Positions 7,006-13,599 of a DNA stretch of 36,091 bases are shown piece by piece (the stretch's first letter is position 1; each line of letters begins with the position of its first letter). The position numbers and the translations under genes are program-made. This DNA is from a virus, in IMG/VR virus record IMGVR_UViG_3300012700_000247, positions 1 to 36,091 of that record; one strand, 5' to 3'. The notes under the pieces were generated by a model. It saw nothing but the letters and a program-made list of their open reading frames with translations, did no database searches and was not told where the DNA came from.

Positions 7006-7362
7006 ATGTTGTCTTCACGGGGCATGGGAGCCATGAATCCCAGTAAAGTCCCTACCCCCCGTACTGGGAGGAAGCCCCATGCCCCCGTGAAGGCTTGTTC
7101 TGGTGGACGTATGGCGAAGGGCGGGTTGGCTTGGACTCGCAAGGAAGGCAAGAACCCGAAAGGCGGCTTGAACGCCAAGGGTCGAGCGTCCTACAACAAA
7201 GCACACGGAGCGCACCTCAAGGCTCCGCAACCGGAAGGTGGTCCTCGTCGGGATTCGTTCTGTGCGCGTATGAAAGGCATGAAGCGTAAACTGACGAGCA
7301 AGAAGACGGCGAACGATCCGAACAGTCGGATCAACAAAAGCCTACGGGCGTGGAAGTGCTAA
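7006..7362 (+). CDS. Basic conserved phage protein with GGL/SFCARM motifs (118 aa)
   Basis: Lysine/arginine/glycine-rich protein. The opening SRGMGAMNPSK resembles starts of small structural-region proteins in other phages. Residues about 32-60 carry three GG units (CSGGRMAKGGLAW, PKGGLNAKGR). The C-terminal half (YNKAHGAHLKAPQPEGGP then DSFCARMKGMK, ending SLRAWKC) is a recognisable conserved phage motif that may correspond to a DUF family (DUF6321 is my uncertain guess). ATG 7006 or the adjacent GTG 7003 may be used; the ribosome binding site is weak. The first 30 codons are folded into a long hairpin (7013-7092) in the RNA. The stop abuts the next ATG. Function unknown; a virion or nucleic-acid-binding role is suggested by charge and neighbours. 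Confidence 0.68.
   Translation: MLSSRGMGAMNPSKVPTPRTGRKPHAPVKACSGGRMAKGGLAWTRKEGKNPKGGLNAKGRASYNKAHGAHLKAPQPEGGPRRDSFCARMKGMKRKLTSKKTANDPNSRINKSLRAWKC
7013..7092 (+). promoter_or_regulatory. Long bulged RNA hairpin at the start of the 118-aa gene
   Basis: CTTCACGGGGCATGGG (7013-7028) pairs with 7076-7092: ten base pairs, one bulged C (7082), then six more. Inside, TCCCAGTA (7038-7045) pairs with TACTGGGA (7062-7069), leaving a 16-nt pyrimidine-rich loop. The element begins 5-8 bases after the start codon and contains two further in-frame ATGs. There is no T-tract after it, so it is not an ordinary terminator. Confidence 0.6.
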
Positions 7363-8091
7363 ATGACCGCTACACTGTCTGGTCTTACGACGTTTAATCC
7401 AAACCTCAACGAAGTCGTTGAGGAAGCGTTTGAGCGTTGCGGATCAGAACTGCGCACGGGTTATGACCTGCGTACGGCGACCCGTAGTCTGAACCTCATG
7501 TTCATGGACTGGGCGAACCGGGGCATTAACTTGTGGACGATGGATCTGTCGTATCAGCAAGTGCTGACTCCGGGCGTAGCGACCTACACGCTCCCCGTGG
7601 ATACGGTAGACCTGCTTGACCATGTGATCCGTACAGGGTCTGGGACGACGCAGCAGGACATCAACATCACGCGCATCTCCAGTTCGACCTACCTGATGAT
7701 CCCAAACAAGAACGCCACAGGGCGTCCGATTCAGGTCTGGATCAATCGGTTGAGCGGACAGACAGCAGCGAGTGGTAGCACCACGACGTATCAGCCCACG
7801 ATCACCGTGTGGCCTACGCCGGATACGTCAACGACGTACACGTTTGTGGCGACTCGGCTACGACGTATGCAGGACGCAGGAACTGGTACCAATATCCAAG
7901 ATATGGCGTTCCGGTTCTGGCCCGCGATGTGTTCGGGGTTAGCGTATTATATGTCTATGAAGATCCCCGGCGCGGATGGTCGTGCTGCGGCTCTCAAGGC
8001 TGTGTACGAAGAAGACTGGATGAGGGCTGCGGAAGAGGACCGCGAGAAAGCGGCGATTCGATTCGTTCCACGTGAAACATTCCTACGGTGA
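7363..8091 (+). CDS. Head-tail adaptor / connector-like protein (242 aa)
   Basis: Likely joins the portal to the short tail. The N-terminal helix pair (FNPNLNEVVEEAFERCG then LRTATRSLNLMFMDWANRG) followed by a Thr-rich beta region and a C-terminal helical part (MAFRFWPAMCSGLAYYMSMK) is the organisation of podovirus adaptor proteins such as P22 gp4, T7 gp11 and SU10-type adaptors. The segment YTLPVDTVDLLDHVIR (about 76-91) is typical of that group. ATG 7363 directly follows the upstream TAA. A second, related-looking adaptor is encoded at 8943, so the phage may use two stacked rings. The role is inferred from architecture and neighbours; the exact ring (adaptor or nozzle base) cannot be told here. 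Confidence 0.68.
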   Translation: MTATLSGLTTFNPNLNEVVEEAFERCGSELRTGYDLRTATRSLNLMFMDWANRGINLWTMDLSYQQVLTPGVATYTLPVDTVDLLDHVIRTGSGTTQQDINITRISSSTYLMIPNKNATGRPIQVWINRLSGQTAASGSTTTYQPTITVWPTPDTSTTYTFVATRLRRMQDAGTGTNIQDMAFRFWPAMCSGLAYYMSMKIPGADGRAAALKAVYEEDWMRAAEEDREKAAIRFVPRETFLR

Positions 8092-8094
8092 TGT

Positions 8095-8475
8095 ATGCCT
8101 AGTCGGTTTGCATCAGCCAGAAATGCGATTGCGGAATGCGACCGCTGCGGTTTCCGTTACAAACTGACGGAACTTAAAAACCTTGTCATCAAGACCAAGA
8201 ACGTCAACATCAAGGTCTGCCCGACGTGTTGGGATCCAGATCATCCGCAGTTGCAGTTAGGTCTGTATCCGGTTAACGACCCGCAAGCGGTGCGGGAGCC
8301 TCGCAAGGACATCAGTTATTACACCGCGAACGGTGTGAATGGCGGTGACGGTGGTAGCCGTATCTACCAATGGGGATGGAATCCAATCGGGTATAACACA
8401 TCGTTTTTGCCCGAAACGCCGAACGATTTGATCGGTGTCGGTGGCGTCGGTACGGTTACTATAGCGTTCTCCTAG
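8095..8475 (+). CDS. Zinc-ribbon phage protein (126 aa)
   Basis: Two CxxC knuckles, C15-x2-C18 and C42-x2-C45 (AECDRCGFRYKLTEL, KVCPTCWDPDHPQ), form an N-terminal treble-clef or zinc-ribbon unit of the kind seen in small phage proteins among head/tail connector genes. The second half is Gly/Asn-rich and beta-like with no motif. It starts four bases after the adaptor-like gene, so it probably belongs to the same assembly step, though a regulatory or DNA-binding role cannot be excluded. The stop TAG (8473-8475) overlaps the TAGGAG ribosome binding site of the following small gene. Confidence 0.65.
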   Translation: MPSRFASARNAIAECDRCGFRYKLTELKNLVIKTKNVNIKVCPTCWDPDHPQLQLGLYPVNDPQAVREPRKDISYYTANGVNGGDGGSRIYQWGWNPIGYNTSFLPETPNDLIGVGGVGTVTIAFS

Positions 8476-8484
8476 GAGATTTAG

Positions 8485-8634
8485 ATGAAGAAGCACGACA
8501 AGCATCACGACGGCAAGAAGCACATGGCGGCGGGTGGTGTCACTGGCGAAGCCATGAAGAAGTATGGGCGCAATCTCGCCCGTGCGATGAATCAGAAAGC
8601 CGCGTCGCATAAGAGCGGCGGTCGGGGGCGGTAA
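8485..8634 (+). CDS. 49-aa basic GG-motif peptide
   Basis: A short gene, ATG 8485 to TAA 8632-8634, with TAGGAG (8473-8478) upstream. It encodes MKKHDKHHDGKKHMAAGG and a second half with KKYGRNLARAMNQK ending in a Gly/Arg tail. The 'AxGG plus KYGRNLARxxNQ' pattern is one I recall from tiny structural-region phage genes of unknown function. It shares the Lys/His-rich N-terminus and GG motif with the cluster at 5801-7362. The stop overlaps the next start (TAATG). Its coding status is supported by the ribosome binding site, overlap and family-like sequence. Confidence 0.65.
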   Translation: MKKHDKHHDGKKHMAAGGVTGEAMKKYGRNLARAMNQKAASHKSGGRGR

Positions 8635-8936
8635 TGAGCAACAAATGGCAGGATTTTAAGTATTTCGGGTGGGATGAACCGAACCCCATCGGGAAGTACA
8701 AGCAGCCTATGAAGAACCCTCGGTTCACCGACGGTCAGGGCTACGAGTCTGATGAACTCGACCGCATGGGCACCAAGACCTACGGTCGTTGGGTGCGCCC
8801 GTTGAACGGCGACAAGAAGGAACGCCTTGAGATCCGTGGTTGCAAGAACACGACTCGTGGCAAGCACTTCTACGAGGATCATCAGGAGCGTGATCAGGTG
8901 CGGACTAAACCGCGTCCGGGTAAGCACGAGGACTGA
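8634..8936 (+). CDS. Conserved hypothetical phage protein (100 aa)
   Basis: Polar, charged 100-residue protein starting at ATG 8634 inside the previous stop (TAATG coupling). It is rich in Lys, Asp, Gly, Arg and aromatic residues (FKYFGWDEPNPIGKYKQP, TYGRWVRPLNGDKKERLEIRG), with no membrane segment, signal peptide or Cys cluster. It ends KTKPRPGKHED-like, strongly charged and probably disordered at the tail. It lies between adaptor-like genes at 7363 and 8943 and is probably a minor virion or assembly protein. I do not recognise the family and assign no function. Confidence 0.55.
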   Translation: MSNKWQDFKYFGWDEPNPIGKYKQPMKNPRFTDGQGYESDELDRMGTKTYGRWVRPLNGDKKERLEIRGCKNTTRGKHFYEDHQERDQVRTKPRPGKHED

Positions 8937-8942
8937 TAGACC

Positions 8943-9641
8943 ATGCAGGTCATCTACAGCACCACATCGTCGGCGACTAATAACCTCTATACGATGATTC
9001 AGAACTACTGTGAATCGTCGGAAGCGTCGTTCGTTGCGAACATACCGAACTTTGTACAGTTAGCGGAAGAGCGGATCTATAACTCTGTTCAGCTTCCTGT
9101 CATTCGACAGAACGCGACGGGTACGATGACCTCAAGCAATCAGTATCTTCAGTTGCCTTCTGTTGTCGGTGGTGTGCCGGTATCGTGGCTATCGATCTTT
9201 TCTCTAGCCGTGATTAATCCGAACAACATCGTGGGCAACACGAGTCAGTTGTTCTTGCTCGACAAAGACGTGAACTTCATTCGTCAGTCGTACCCAGATC
9301 CAACGGCGACAGGCACTCCACAGCATTACGCAGTCTTCGACTCCAGTACGTTGATTCTTGGACCTACGCCAGATCAGAACTACTCGGTCGAGATGCACTA
9401 CTACGGTTACCCTGCGTCCATCGTGACGGCAACCAATACATGGTTGGGGAATAACTTTGGTGAAGTGCTGTTGTACGGCGCGGTGCGTGAAGGATACGTC
9501 TACCTGAAGGGTGAGACGGACATGGCACAGAAGTACGACCAGATGTATCAGGAAGGCATGGCGCTGCTCAAGCAGCTTGGCGATGGCAAAGACCGTCAGG
9601 ACGCGTATCGTTCTGGTCAGGTTAGGGTCAAAGTACAATGA
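8943..9641 (+). CDS. Phage adaptor protein, SU10-like (232 aa)
   Basis: Probable ring protein between portal and tail nozzle. The sequence shows helices at the N-terminus (NLYTMIQNYCES, PNFVQLAEERIYNSVQLP), a central beta domain (SWLSIFSLAV, RQSYPDPTATGTPQHYAVFD, LILGPTPDQNYSVEMHYYGYP) and a C-terminal helix pair (LLYGAVREGYVYLKGE, MAQKYDQMYQEGMALLKQL). This order and these motifs are characteristic of podovirus adaptors including those of phage SU10. It starts at ATG 8943 with a weak ribosome binding site. Its stop overlaps the next ATG by four bases (ATGA). This is the clearer of the two adaptor candidates. Confidence 0.75.
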   Translation: MQVIYSTTSSATNNLYTMIQNYCESSEASFVANIPNFVQLAEERIYNSVQLPVIRQNATGTMTSSNQYLQLPSVVGGVPVSWLSIFSLAVINPNNIVGNTSQLFLLDKDVNFIRQSYPDPTATGTPQHYAVFDSSTLILGPTPDQNYSVEMHYYGYPASIVTATNTWLGNNFGEVLLYGAVREGYVYLKGETDMAQKYDQMYQEGMALLKQLGDGKDRQDAYRSGQVRVKVQ

Positions 9642-10051
9642 GCGGTATCACGCAATGTATGACCACCTCGTTCAAGGTGGACTGTTTGGGCATCGTGTCC
9701 AACGCCAAGATCGCGTTGTACTTAGTTGCCAATAGCGCGTCGTTAGATGCGACCACGACAGCGTACACCGCAACGGGCGAGACCACGGGTACCGGCTACA
9801 CTGCCGGTGGACTCGCGTTGACCATAGGCACAGCGCCAACATCTAGCGGCACAACGGCGTACTTGGGCTTCAATAACGTCTCGTGGCCCGGAGCGTCGTT
9901 CAGCGCGGACGGCGCACTCATCTATAACTCGGTGACGGGACACTCCATCGCCGTGTTGAACTTCGGCGGTACCAAGACTGTTACGTCGGGTACGTTCACA
10001 GTACAGTTCCCCGCTGCCGCACCGGGGACTGCAATCGTTCAAATATCATAG
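9638..10051 (+). CDS. Small beta-rich structural protein (137 aa)
   Basis: Starts at ATG 9638 overlapping the adaptor stop. The opening MTTSFKVDCLGI then AKIALYLVANSASLDATTTAY, the middle GTGYTAGGLALT and later WPGASFSADGALIYNS are a pattern I recognise from a widespread small phage virion-region protein, usually annotated hypothetical. It is almost entirely short beta strands with Thr/Ser/Gly, with no charged helix or catalytic motif. It may be a decoration, tail or fibre-attachment protein. Its position between an adaptor and zinc-binding/structural genes supports a virion role but does not define it. Confidence 0.6.
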   Translation: MSGITQCMTTSFKVDCLGIVSNAKIALYLVANSASLDATTTAYTATGETTGTGYTAGGLALTIGTAPTSSGTTAYLGFNNVSWPGASFSADGALIYNSVTGHSIAVLNFGGTKTVTSGTFTVQFPAAAPGTAIVQIS

Positions 10052-10060
10052 GGGTAGGCT

Positions 10061-10399
10061 ATGAGTAGTAAACGTTCAAAAGAAGGCTACTTGATGATTG
10101 ATCATCGAGCGACGGAGCCTCTTAAAGACGAAATTATGGTCAAAGATGGGCTACCTCCCGGTGCCGGTAAGGGTTTGTTTGAGACAGCAACTTATACCTG
10201 TTCACACTGTGAATATGTAGTAGTGATGCACCCCAACCGTACTCGTGAGCGTGAGTATTGCCGAGGTTGTGATAGTTATATTTGTGACGGCTGCGGGGAA
10301 TTGAAAAAACATGGTAGGCCCTGCAAAACCATGAAACAAATTGTTGATGAGGTAATGAATGCTGCTGAAAAGCAGTCGGGATTAATTATTGTTCCTTAA
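10061..10399 (+). CDS. Zinc-finger-like phage protein (112 aa)
   Basis: Seven or more cysteines in zinc-binding spacing: C47-x2-C50, C67-x2-C70, C75-x2-C78 and C88, with histidines nearby (TCSHCEYVVVMHPNR, YCRGCDSYICDGCGE). Two metal sites are possible. The N-terminus (GYLMIDHRATEPL) and the basic stretch around residues 55-66 fit a conserved small phage protein of unknown role. The base composition is lower in G+C than its neighbours (about 43-52% per line against about 57%) and codons are more A/T-ending, hinting at separate acquisition. It lies between two structural genes with TAGGGG before ATG 10061. It could bind nucleic acid, inhibit a host factor, or be a virion component. Confidence 0.62.
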   Translation: MSSKRSKEGYLMIDHRATEPLKDEIMVKDGLPPGAGKGLFETATYTCSHCEYVVVMHPNRTREREYCRGCDSYICDGCGELKKHGRPCKTMKQIVDEVMNAAEKQSGLIIVP

Positions 10400-10410
10400 G
10401 GAGATTTGCA

Positions 10411-10929
10411 ATGGCTAAGGTATCCAGTCAATTTTCATCGGTCCCAATGACCCTCACCACTATCGGTAGCGCGGCGTCGTCCGGTGGTTTCATGGCACTT
10501 CTCGGTGTCGCTTCGTCGGTCGCAAAGATCAGCGAAATCTACATGGGTGGTGAAGCCGCTTCGTCTTCGCAGGTGGCGAGCATGGTGTTTGCGCGTGTTA
10601 CTACGCTAGCAACCACTCCCGCTGTAGGTAACGCCACGACTATCTTCACGGATATCACGGCGGTTGCACCTACCTTGGCTGCGACTCCGGGGTTCACCTC
10701 CGCTGCCACTGGCCCGACTTCGGCGTCGGGTTCGCAGATTCTTCACTTGTCGTACAACGCGTACGGCGGCATTGTGCGTTGGGTGTCGTCGCCTGATCAG
10801 CAGATCACGATGTACGGTGCCAGTGCGTATACCGTTGGTACTCAGGGTACCGGTGGTAGCATGAACTTGATTCAGGTTGGTGGTACGGCGTCCACGATGT
10901 CGGGTCACATCTTGTACGAAGTGATGTAA
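10411..10929 (+). CDS. Virion structural protein (172 aa) before a terminator
   Basis: A Ser/Ala/Thr/Gly-rich beta protein (MAKVSSQFSSVPMTLTTIG, SSVAKISEIYMGGEAASSS, GIVRWVSSPDQQITMYGA) without charged helices or enzymatic residues. The start at ATG 10411 is fixed by AAGGAG. It is the last gene before a clear intrinsic terminator, so it closes the adaptor transcription block. It resembles small capsid- or tail-associated proteins of other phages in composition and length; a decoration-type role is plausible but unproven. Confidence 0.58.
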   Translation: MAKVSSQFSSVPMTLTTIGSAASSGGFMALLGVASSVAKISEIYMGGEAASSSQVASMVFARVTTLATTPAVGNATTIFTDITAVAPTLAATPGFTSAATGPTSASGSQILHLSYNAYGGIVRWVSSPDQQITMYGASAYTVGTQGTGGSMNLIQVGGTASTMSGHILYEVM

Positions 10930-10938
10930 TGACGGTAT

Positions 10939-10971
10939 GGAGCCGGGGCACTCCCCCGACTCCTATTTTTT
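10939..10971 (+). terminator. Rho-independent terminator
   Basis: GGAG-C-CGGGG (10939-10948) pairs with CCCCG-A-CTCC (10954-10963): four base pairs, a C/A mismatch and five more, with a 5-nt loop, followed by TATTTTTT (10964-10971). It lies 9 bases after the 172-aa gene's stop and before the fibre region, separating two transcription blocks. Confidence 0.88.
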
Positions 10972-10995
10972 GAGAGCCTGTATTAGGAGATAGAG

Positions 10996-13596
10996 GTGAC
11001 CGTACAGGCGGTATTTACCGGCTATATATCGAGTGGAGCCGGAAGTACCACTGCGGGAACCACGCTAACCGTCCTATCGGTTACGTCAGGCACGATTGCC
11101 ATTGGGCAAAACGTCAGCGGCGCAGGTGTTGCTGCTGGCACTCGCATCACAGCGGGTTCAGGTACTTCTTGGACTGTCAGCGTTTCACAGACTGTGGGCG
11201 CGACGGGCGGTATTGCGTTAGCGGGTAACGTACCGTTTAACCAACCGGACTGGGTTACGCCACCTCCTCGCGTACACCCAACGTATGTTCCGCCAGACAC
11301 ACTGATTCAGCGGAATATCTCGGCACCTTTTCGACAAACGGATTGGCAGAATCCCATCCTGCCGAAAGCCCCGTCGGTTGTTCATACCTTCATGGGGTCC
11401 GTATTGGCGTTGGGGTTGCTAGTCAATGCGCCTCCGAATAAGCCGAACGACTTCCCGAACCCTGTTACTCGCGTAGCCGCGCAGCAGAACGTTGGTAGCA
11501 ACAACACGATTCGTTTAGTGCCGCCACCACCATTTAGGCCGGTGGATGCGCCGAATCCATTGGTGCGTGTCTATCCAACACCAGATCAGCCAGACTTCAT
11601 ACGTCTGCTAAGTATTCCATCTCCTACTAGACAAGTAGATTGGCAGAACCCAAGCGTACGGGTATTCCCGCAGCCTGATGTCGTTCAGAACACGGTCATC
11701 CGTCAGGTGCCGCCTCCGCCTATTCGGCCTGTTGATGCGCCGAATCCATCAACTAAGGTTTATCCGCAACCGGATGTCGTACAGAACACGGTCATCCGTC
11801 AGGTGCCACAACCACCTGTGCGTCCGGTTGATGCGCCGAACCCTGTCATACGGGTCTACCCACAACAAGAAGTAGGCCAAAACACCACGCTTGGTCAGGT
11901 ACCGCCGCCACCGTTCAGGCCGGTGGATGCGCCGAACCCGTTAACGCGACTCGCGGCTCAACCGGTACCTCCAGATTTCTTAACTCTGCAAATTACGGCT
12001 GCGCCGACTCGTCAGGCGGATTGGCAGAACCCAAGCGTACGGGTGTTCCCGCAACCGGATGTCGTGCAGAACACGCTGTTGCGGCAAACGCCGCCGCCTC
12101 CGTTCAGACCGGTTGATGCGCCGAATCCGATAGTAAAAGTCTATCCGGTATCTGAGCAGCCAGACTTCTTGCGGGTATTGTCTGTTCCGGGGCCATTCCG
12201 TCAATTGGATTGGCAAAACCCGTCAGTCAAAGTTTATCCGCAGCCTGACGTTCTACCGAACACGACTGTTCAACAGGTGCCCCTGCCACCGTTTAGGCCA
12301 GTCGATGCACCTAACCCTGTAACACGGCTCTATCCGATACCGGATCAACCTGACTTTTTACGGCTGCTGAATTTCGCTGCACCGTTTAATTTAACGGATC
12401 AGCCGAACCCGTCAGTCAGGGTTTACCCGCAACCGGACGCGGTTCAAAACAACACGTTGCGGCAAGTGCCCGCGCCGCCGTTCAAGCCCGTTGACCTGCC
12501 TAACCCGATCACGCGGCTCTCACCCCTGCCAGATTCGCCCGATTTCATGCGGTATCTGGCGGTACCGGGGCCGTTTAAGCAATCGGATTGGCTCAACCCG
12601 ATCACGAGGGTCTACCCGCAGCCTGACGTTCTACCTAATACAACTATTAGGCAAGTTGCTCCAGTCCTAGCCCCGTTCGTACCGGCGGATCTTCCAAACC
12701 CGCTTACACGAATTGCGGCGCAACCTATCCCGCCGGACTTCCTGACGATTCGGTCGATCTCGGCTCCGTTTAACCAGACGGACTTCCCGAATCCGGTTAC
12801 ACGCATTGCGGCACAGCAGGATGTAGGCGCGAACTACACCTTGCGGCAGATGATTCCGGCAGCGCCGTTTAGCCTGAGAGATTGGGCCAATCCGGTTACG
12901 CGTAGTGCGTTGTTGCCTGATGTAGGAAATAACTACACCATTCGGCAAGCGGTACCGCTGGCTCCGTTTACTCAGACCGACTTTCCGAATCCGATTCCGC
13001 GCCTTGCGGCGCAGCAGGATGTCGGGGCGAACTACACTCTCCGACAGGTCATAGCCCCGACTCCGTTCAATCAGACCGACTGGCCCAACCCGCAGTTCCG
13101 GGCACCGCGCGGCATCACGTTCGATCCCGCGTATCTGCAACCGCCCCCGTTGGTCATCGTACTTGTCACAGGCGTATCAGGTTTTGGTACAATCGGGCAA
13201 GTTTCGATCCAGATCACGCAACTCTGGAATCCGGTCAATGACTCTCAGACTCCCAACTGGGGTGTACTGCCGGATACACAGACGCCGAACTGGATCCCGG
13301 TCGTTGACGCACAGACCCCCGGATGGACTGTCGTTAGCGATCCGCAGACGCCAAACTGGACTTCAGTTAGCGTCGCGCCGACAACTGCTTGGACAACGAT
13401 CAGCGACGCGCAAACCCCGAACTGGGCTAACGTCAATGATTCGCAAACGTCGAATTGGGTTGCAGTTACAAATTCGCAGACCCCTGCGTGGACGGCGGTA
13501 TTGAACACACAAGCACCAAACTGGACTTCCGTCAGCGACTCACAGGGTTCAACATGGACTCCGATCAACGACGCCCAAAATCCCAACTGGAAGTAA
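10996..13596 (+). CDS. Large tandem-repeat structural protein (866 aa)
   Basis: GTG start at 10996 with TAGGAGATAG ideally spaced; an unusual protein with three parts. Residues 1-78: one beta-module (GTIAIGQNVSGAGVAAGT then [10 protein letters not shown]) also found in the next gene. Residues 80-705: about twenty imperfect units of 30-35 residues built on PF-x-Q-x-DWPNP-x-x-RVYPQPD-x-x-x-N-x-x-LRQVP, very rich in Pro, Asn and Asp. After a hydrophobic linker (LVIVLVTGVSGFG), residues 748-866 hold eleven units of 11-12 residues around D-x-QTPNW-x-x-V. No catalytic motif is visible. An extended repeat rod, such as a fibre shaft or a virion tether, is the simplest reading. It opens the fibre region after a terminator. 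Near-identical DNA between some units shows recent internal duplication. Confidence 0.65.
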   Translation: MTVQAVFTGYISSGAGSTTAGTTLTVLSVTSGTIAIGQNVSGAGVAAGTRITAGSGTSWTVSVSQTVGATGGIALAGNVPFNQPDWVTPPPRVHPTYVPPDTLIQRNISAPFRQTDWQNPILPKAPSVVHTFMGSVLALGLLVNAPPNKPNDFPNPVTRVAAQQNVGSNNTIRLVPPPPFRPVDAPNPLVRVYPTPDQPDFIRLLSIPSPTRQVDWQNPSVRVFPQPDVVQNTVIRQVPPPPIRPVDAPNPSTKVYPQPDVVQNTVIRQVPQPPVRPVDAPNPVIRVYPQQEVGQNTTLGQVPPPPFRPVDAPNPLTRLAAQPVPPDFLTLQITAAPTRQADWQNPSVRVFPQPDVVQNTLLRQTPPPPFRPVDAPNPIVKVYPVSEQPDFLRVLSVPGPFRQLDWQNPSVKVYPQPDVLPNTTVQQVPLPPFRPVDAPNPVTRLYPIPDQPDFLRLLNFAAPFNLTDQPNPSVRVYPQPDAVQNNTLRQVPAPPFKPVDLPNPITRLSPLPDSPDFMRYLAVPGPFKQSDWLNPITRVYPQPDVLPNTTIRQVAPVLAPFVPADLPNPLTRIAAQPIPPDFLTIRSISAPFNQTDFPNPVTRIAAQQDVGANYTLRQMIPAAPFSLRDWANPVTRSALLPDVGNNYTIRQAVPLAPFTQTDFPNPIPRLAAQQDVGANYTLRQVIAPTPFNQTDWPNPQFRAPRGITFDPAYLQPPPLVIVLVTGVSGFGTIGQVSIQITQLWNPVNDSQTPNWGVLPDTQTPNWIPVVDAQTPGWTVVSDPQTPNWTSVSVAPTTAWTTISDAQTPNWANVNDSQTSNWVAVTNSQTPAWTAVLNTQAPNWTSVSDSQGSTWTPINDAQNPNWK
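11233..13113 (+). repeat. About 20 tandem coding repeats of 30-35 codons
   Basis: Units align on the D-x-x-NP-x-x-R/K-x-Y/F-P motif. Two adjacent units around 11675 and 11771 share an almost identical block exactly 96 bases apart. Blocks beginning TGGCAGAACC at 11641 and 12022 (381 bases apart) are also nearly identical. Other units have diverged, so both old and recent duplications are present. Confidence 0.8.
13237..13593 (+). repeat. Eleven short tandem coding repeats (DxQTPNW type)
   Basis: Eleven units of 11-12 codons, each with Gln three to five residues before an invariant Trp. Consensus D-S/A-Q-T-P-N-W-T-x-V-x. The regular spacing of tryptophans suggests a stacked beta-solenoid or a ligand-binding ladder. 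Confidence 0.8.
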
Positions 13597-13599
13597 TCA

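Noticed and set aside
6044-7018. 324-aa minus-strand open frame opposite the His/Lys-rich genes
   Set aside because: Its composition is the antisense of Lys/His/Gly repeats (Leu, Val, Ala, Cys runs), with no plausible ribosome binding context; the plus-strand genes have good sites and known-type motifs.
10384-10411. Palindrome CCTTAAGG near a ribosome binding site
   Set aside because: It arises from the stop codon next to AAGGAG and has no additional pairing with the downstream gene, unlike the capsid case.
12634-12651. 7-bp hairpin CCTAATA/TATTAGG in the repeat-protein gene
   Set aside because: Short, no T-tract, inside repeats, not reproduced in other units; expected by chance at this scale.
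11233-13113. CRISPR-like array suggested by regular spacing of repeats
   Set aside because: The periodicity is in codons of one long open frame, and units are imperfect and translated.
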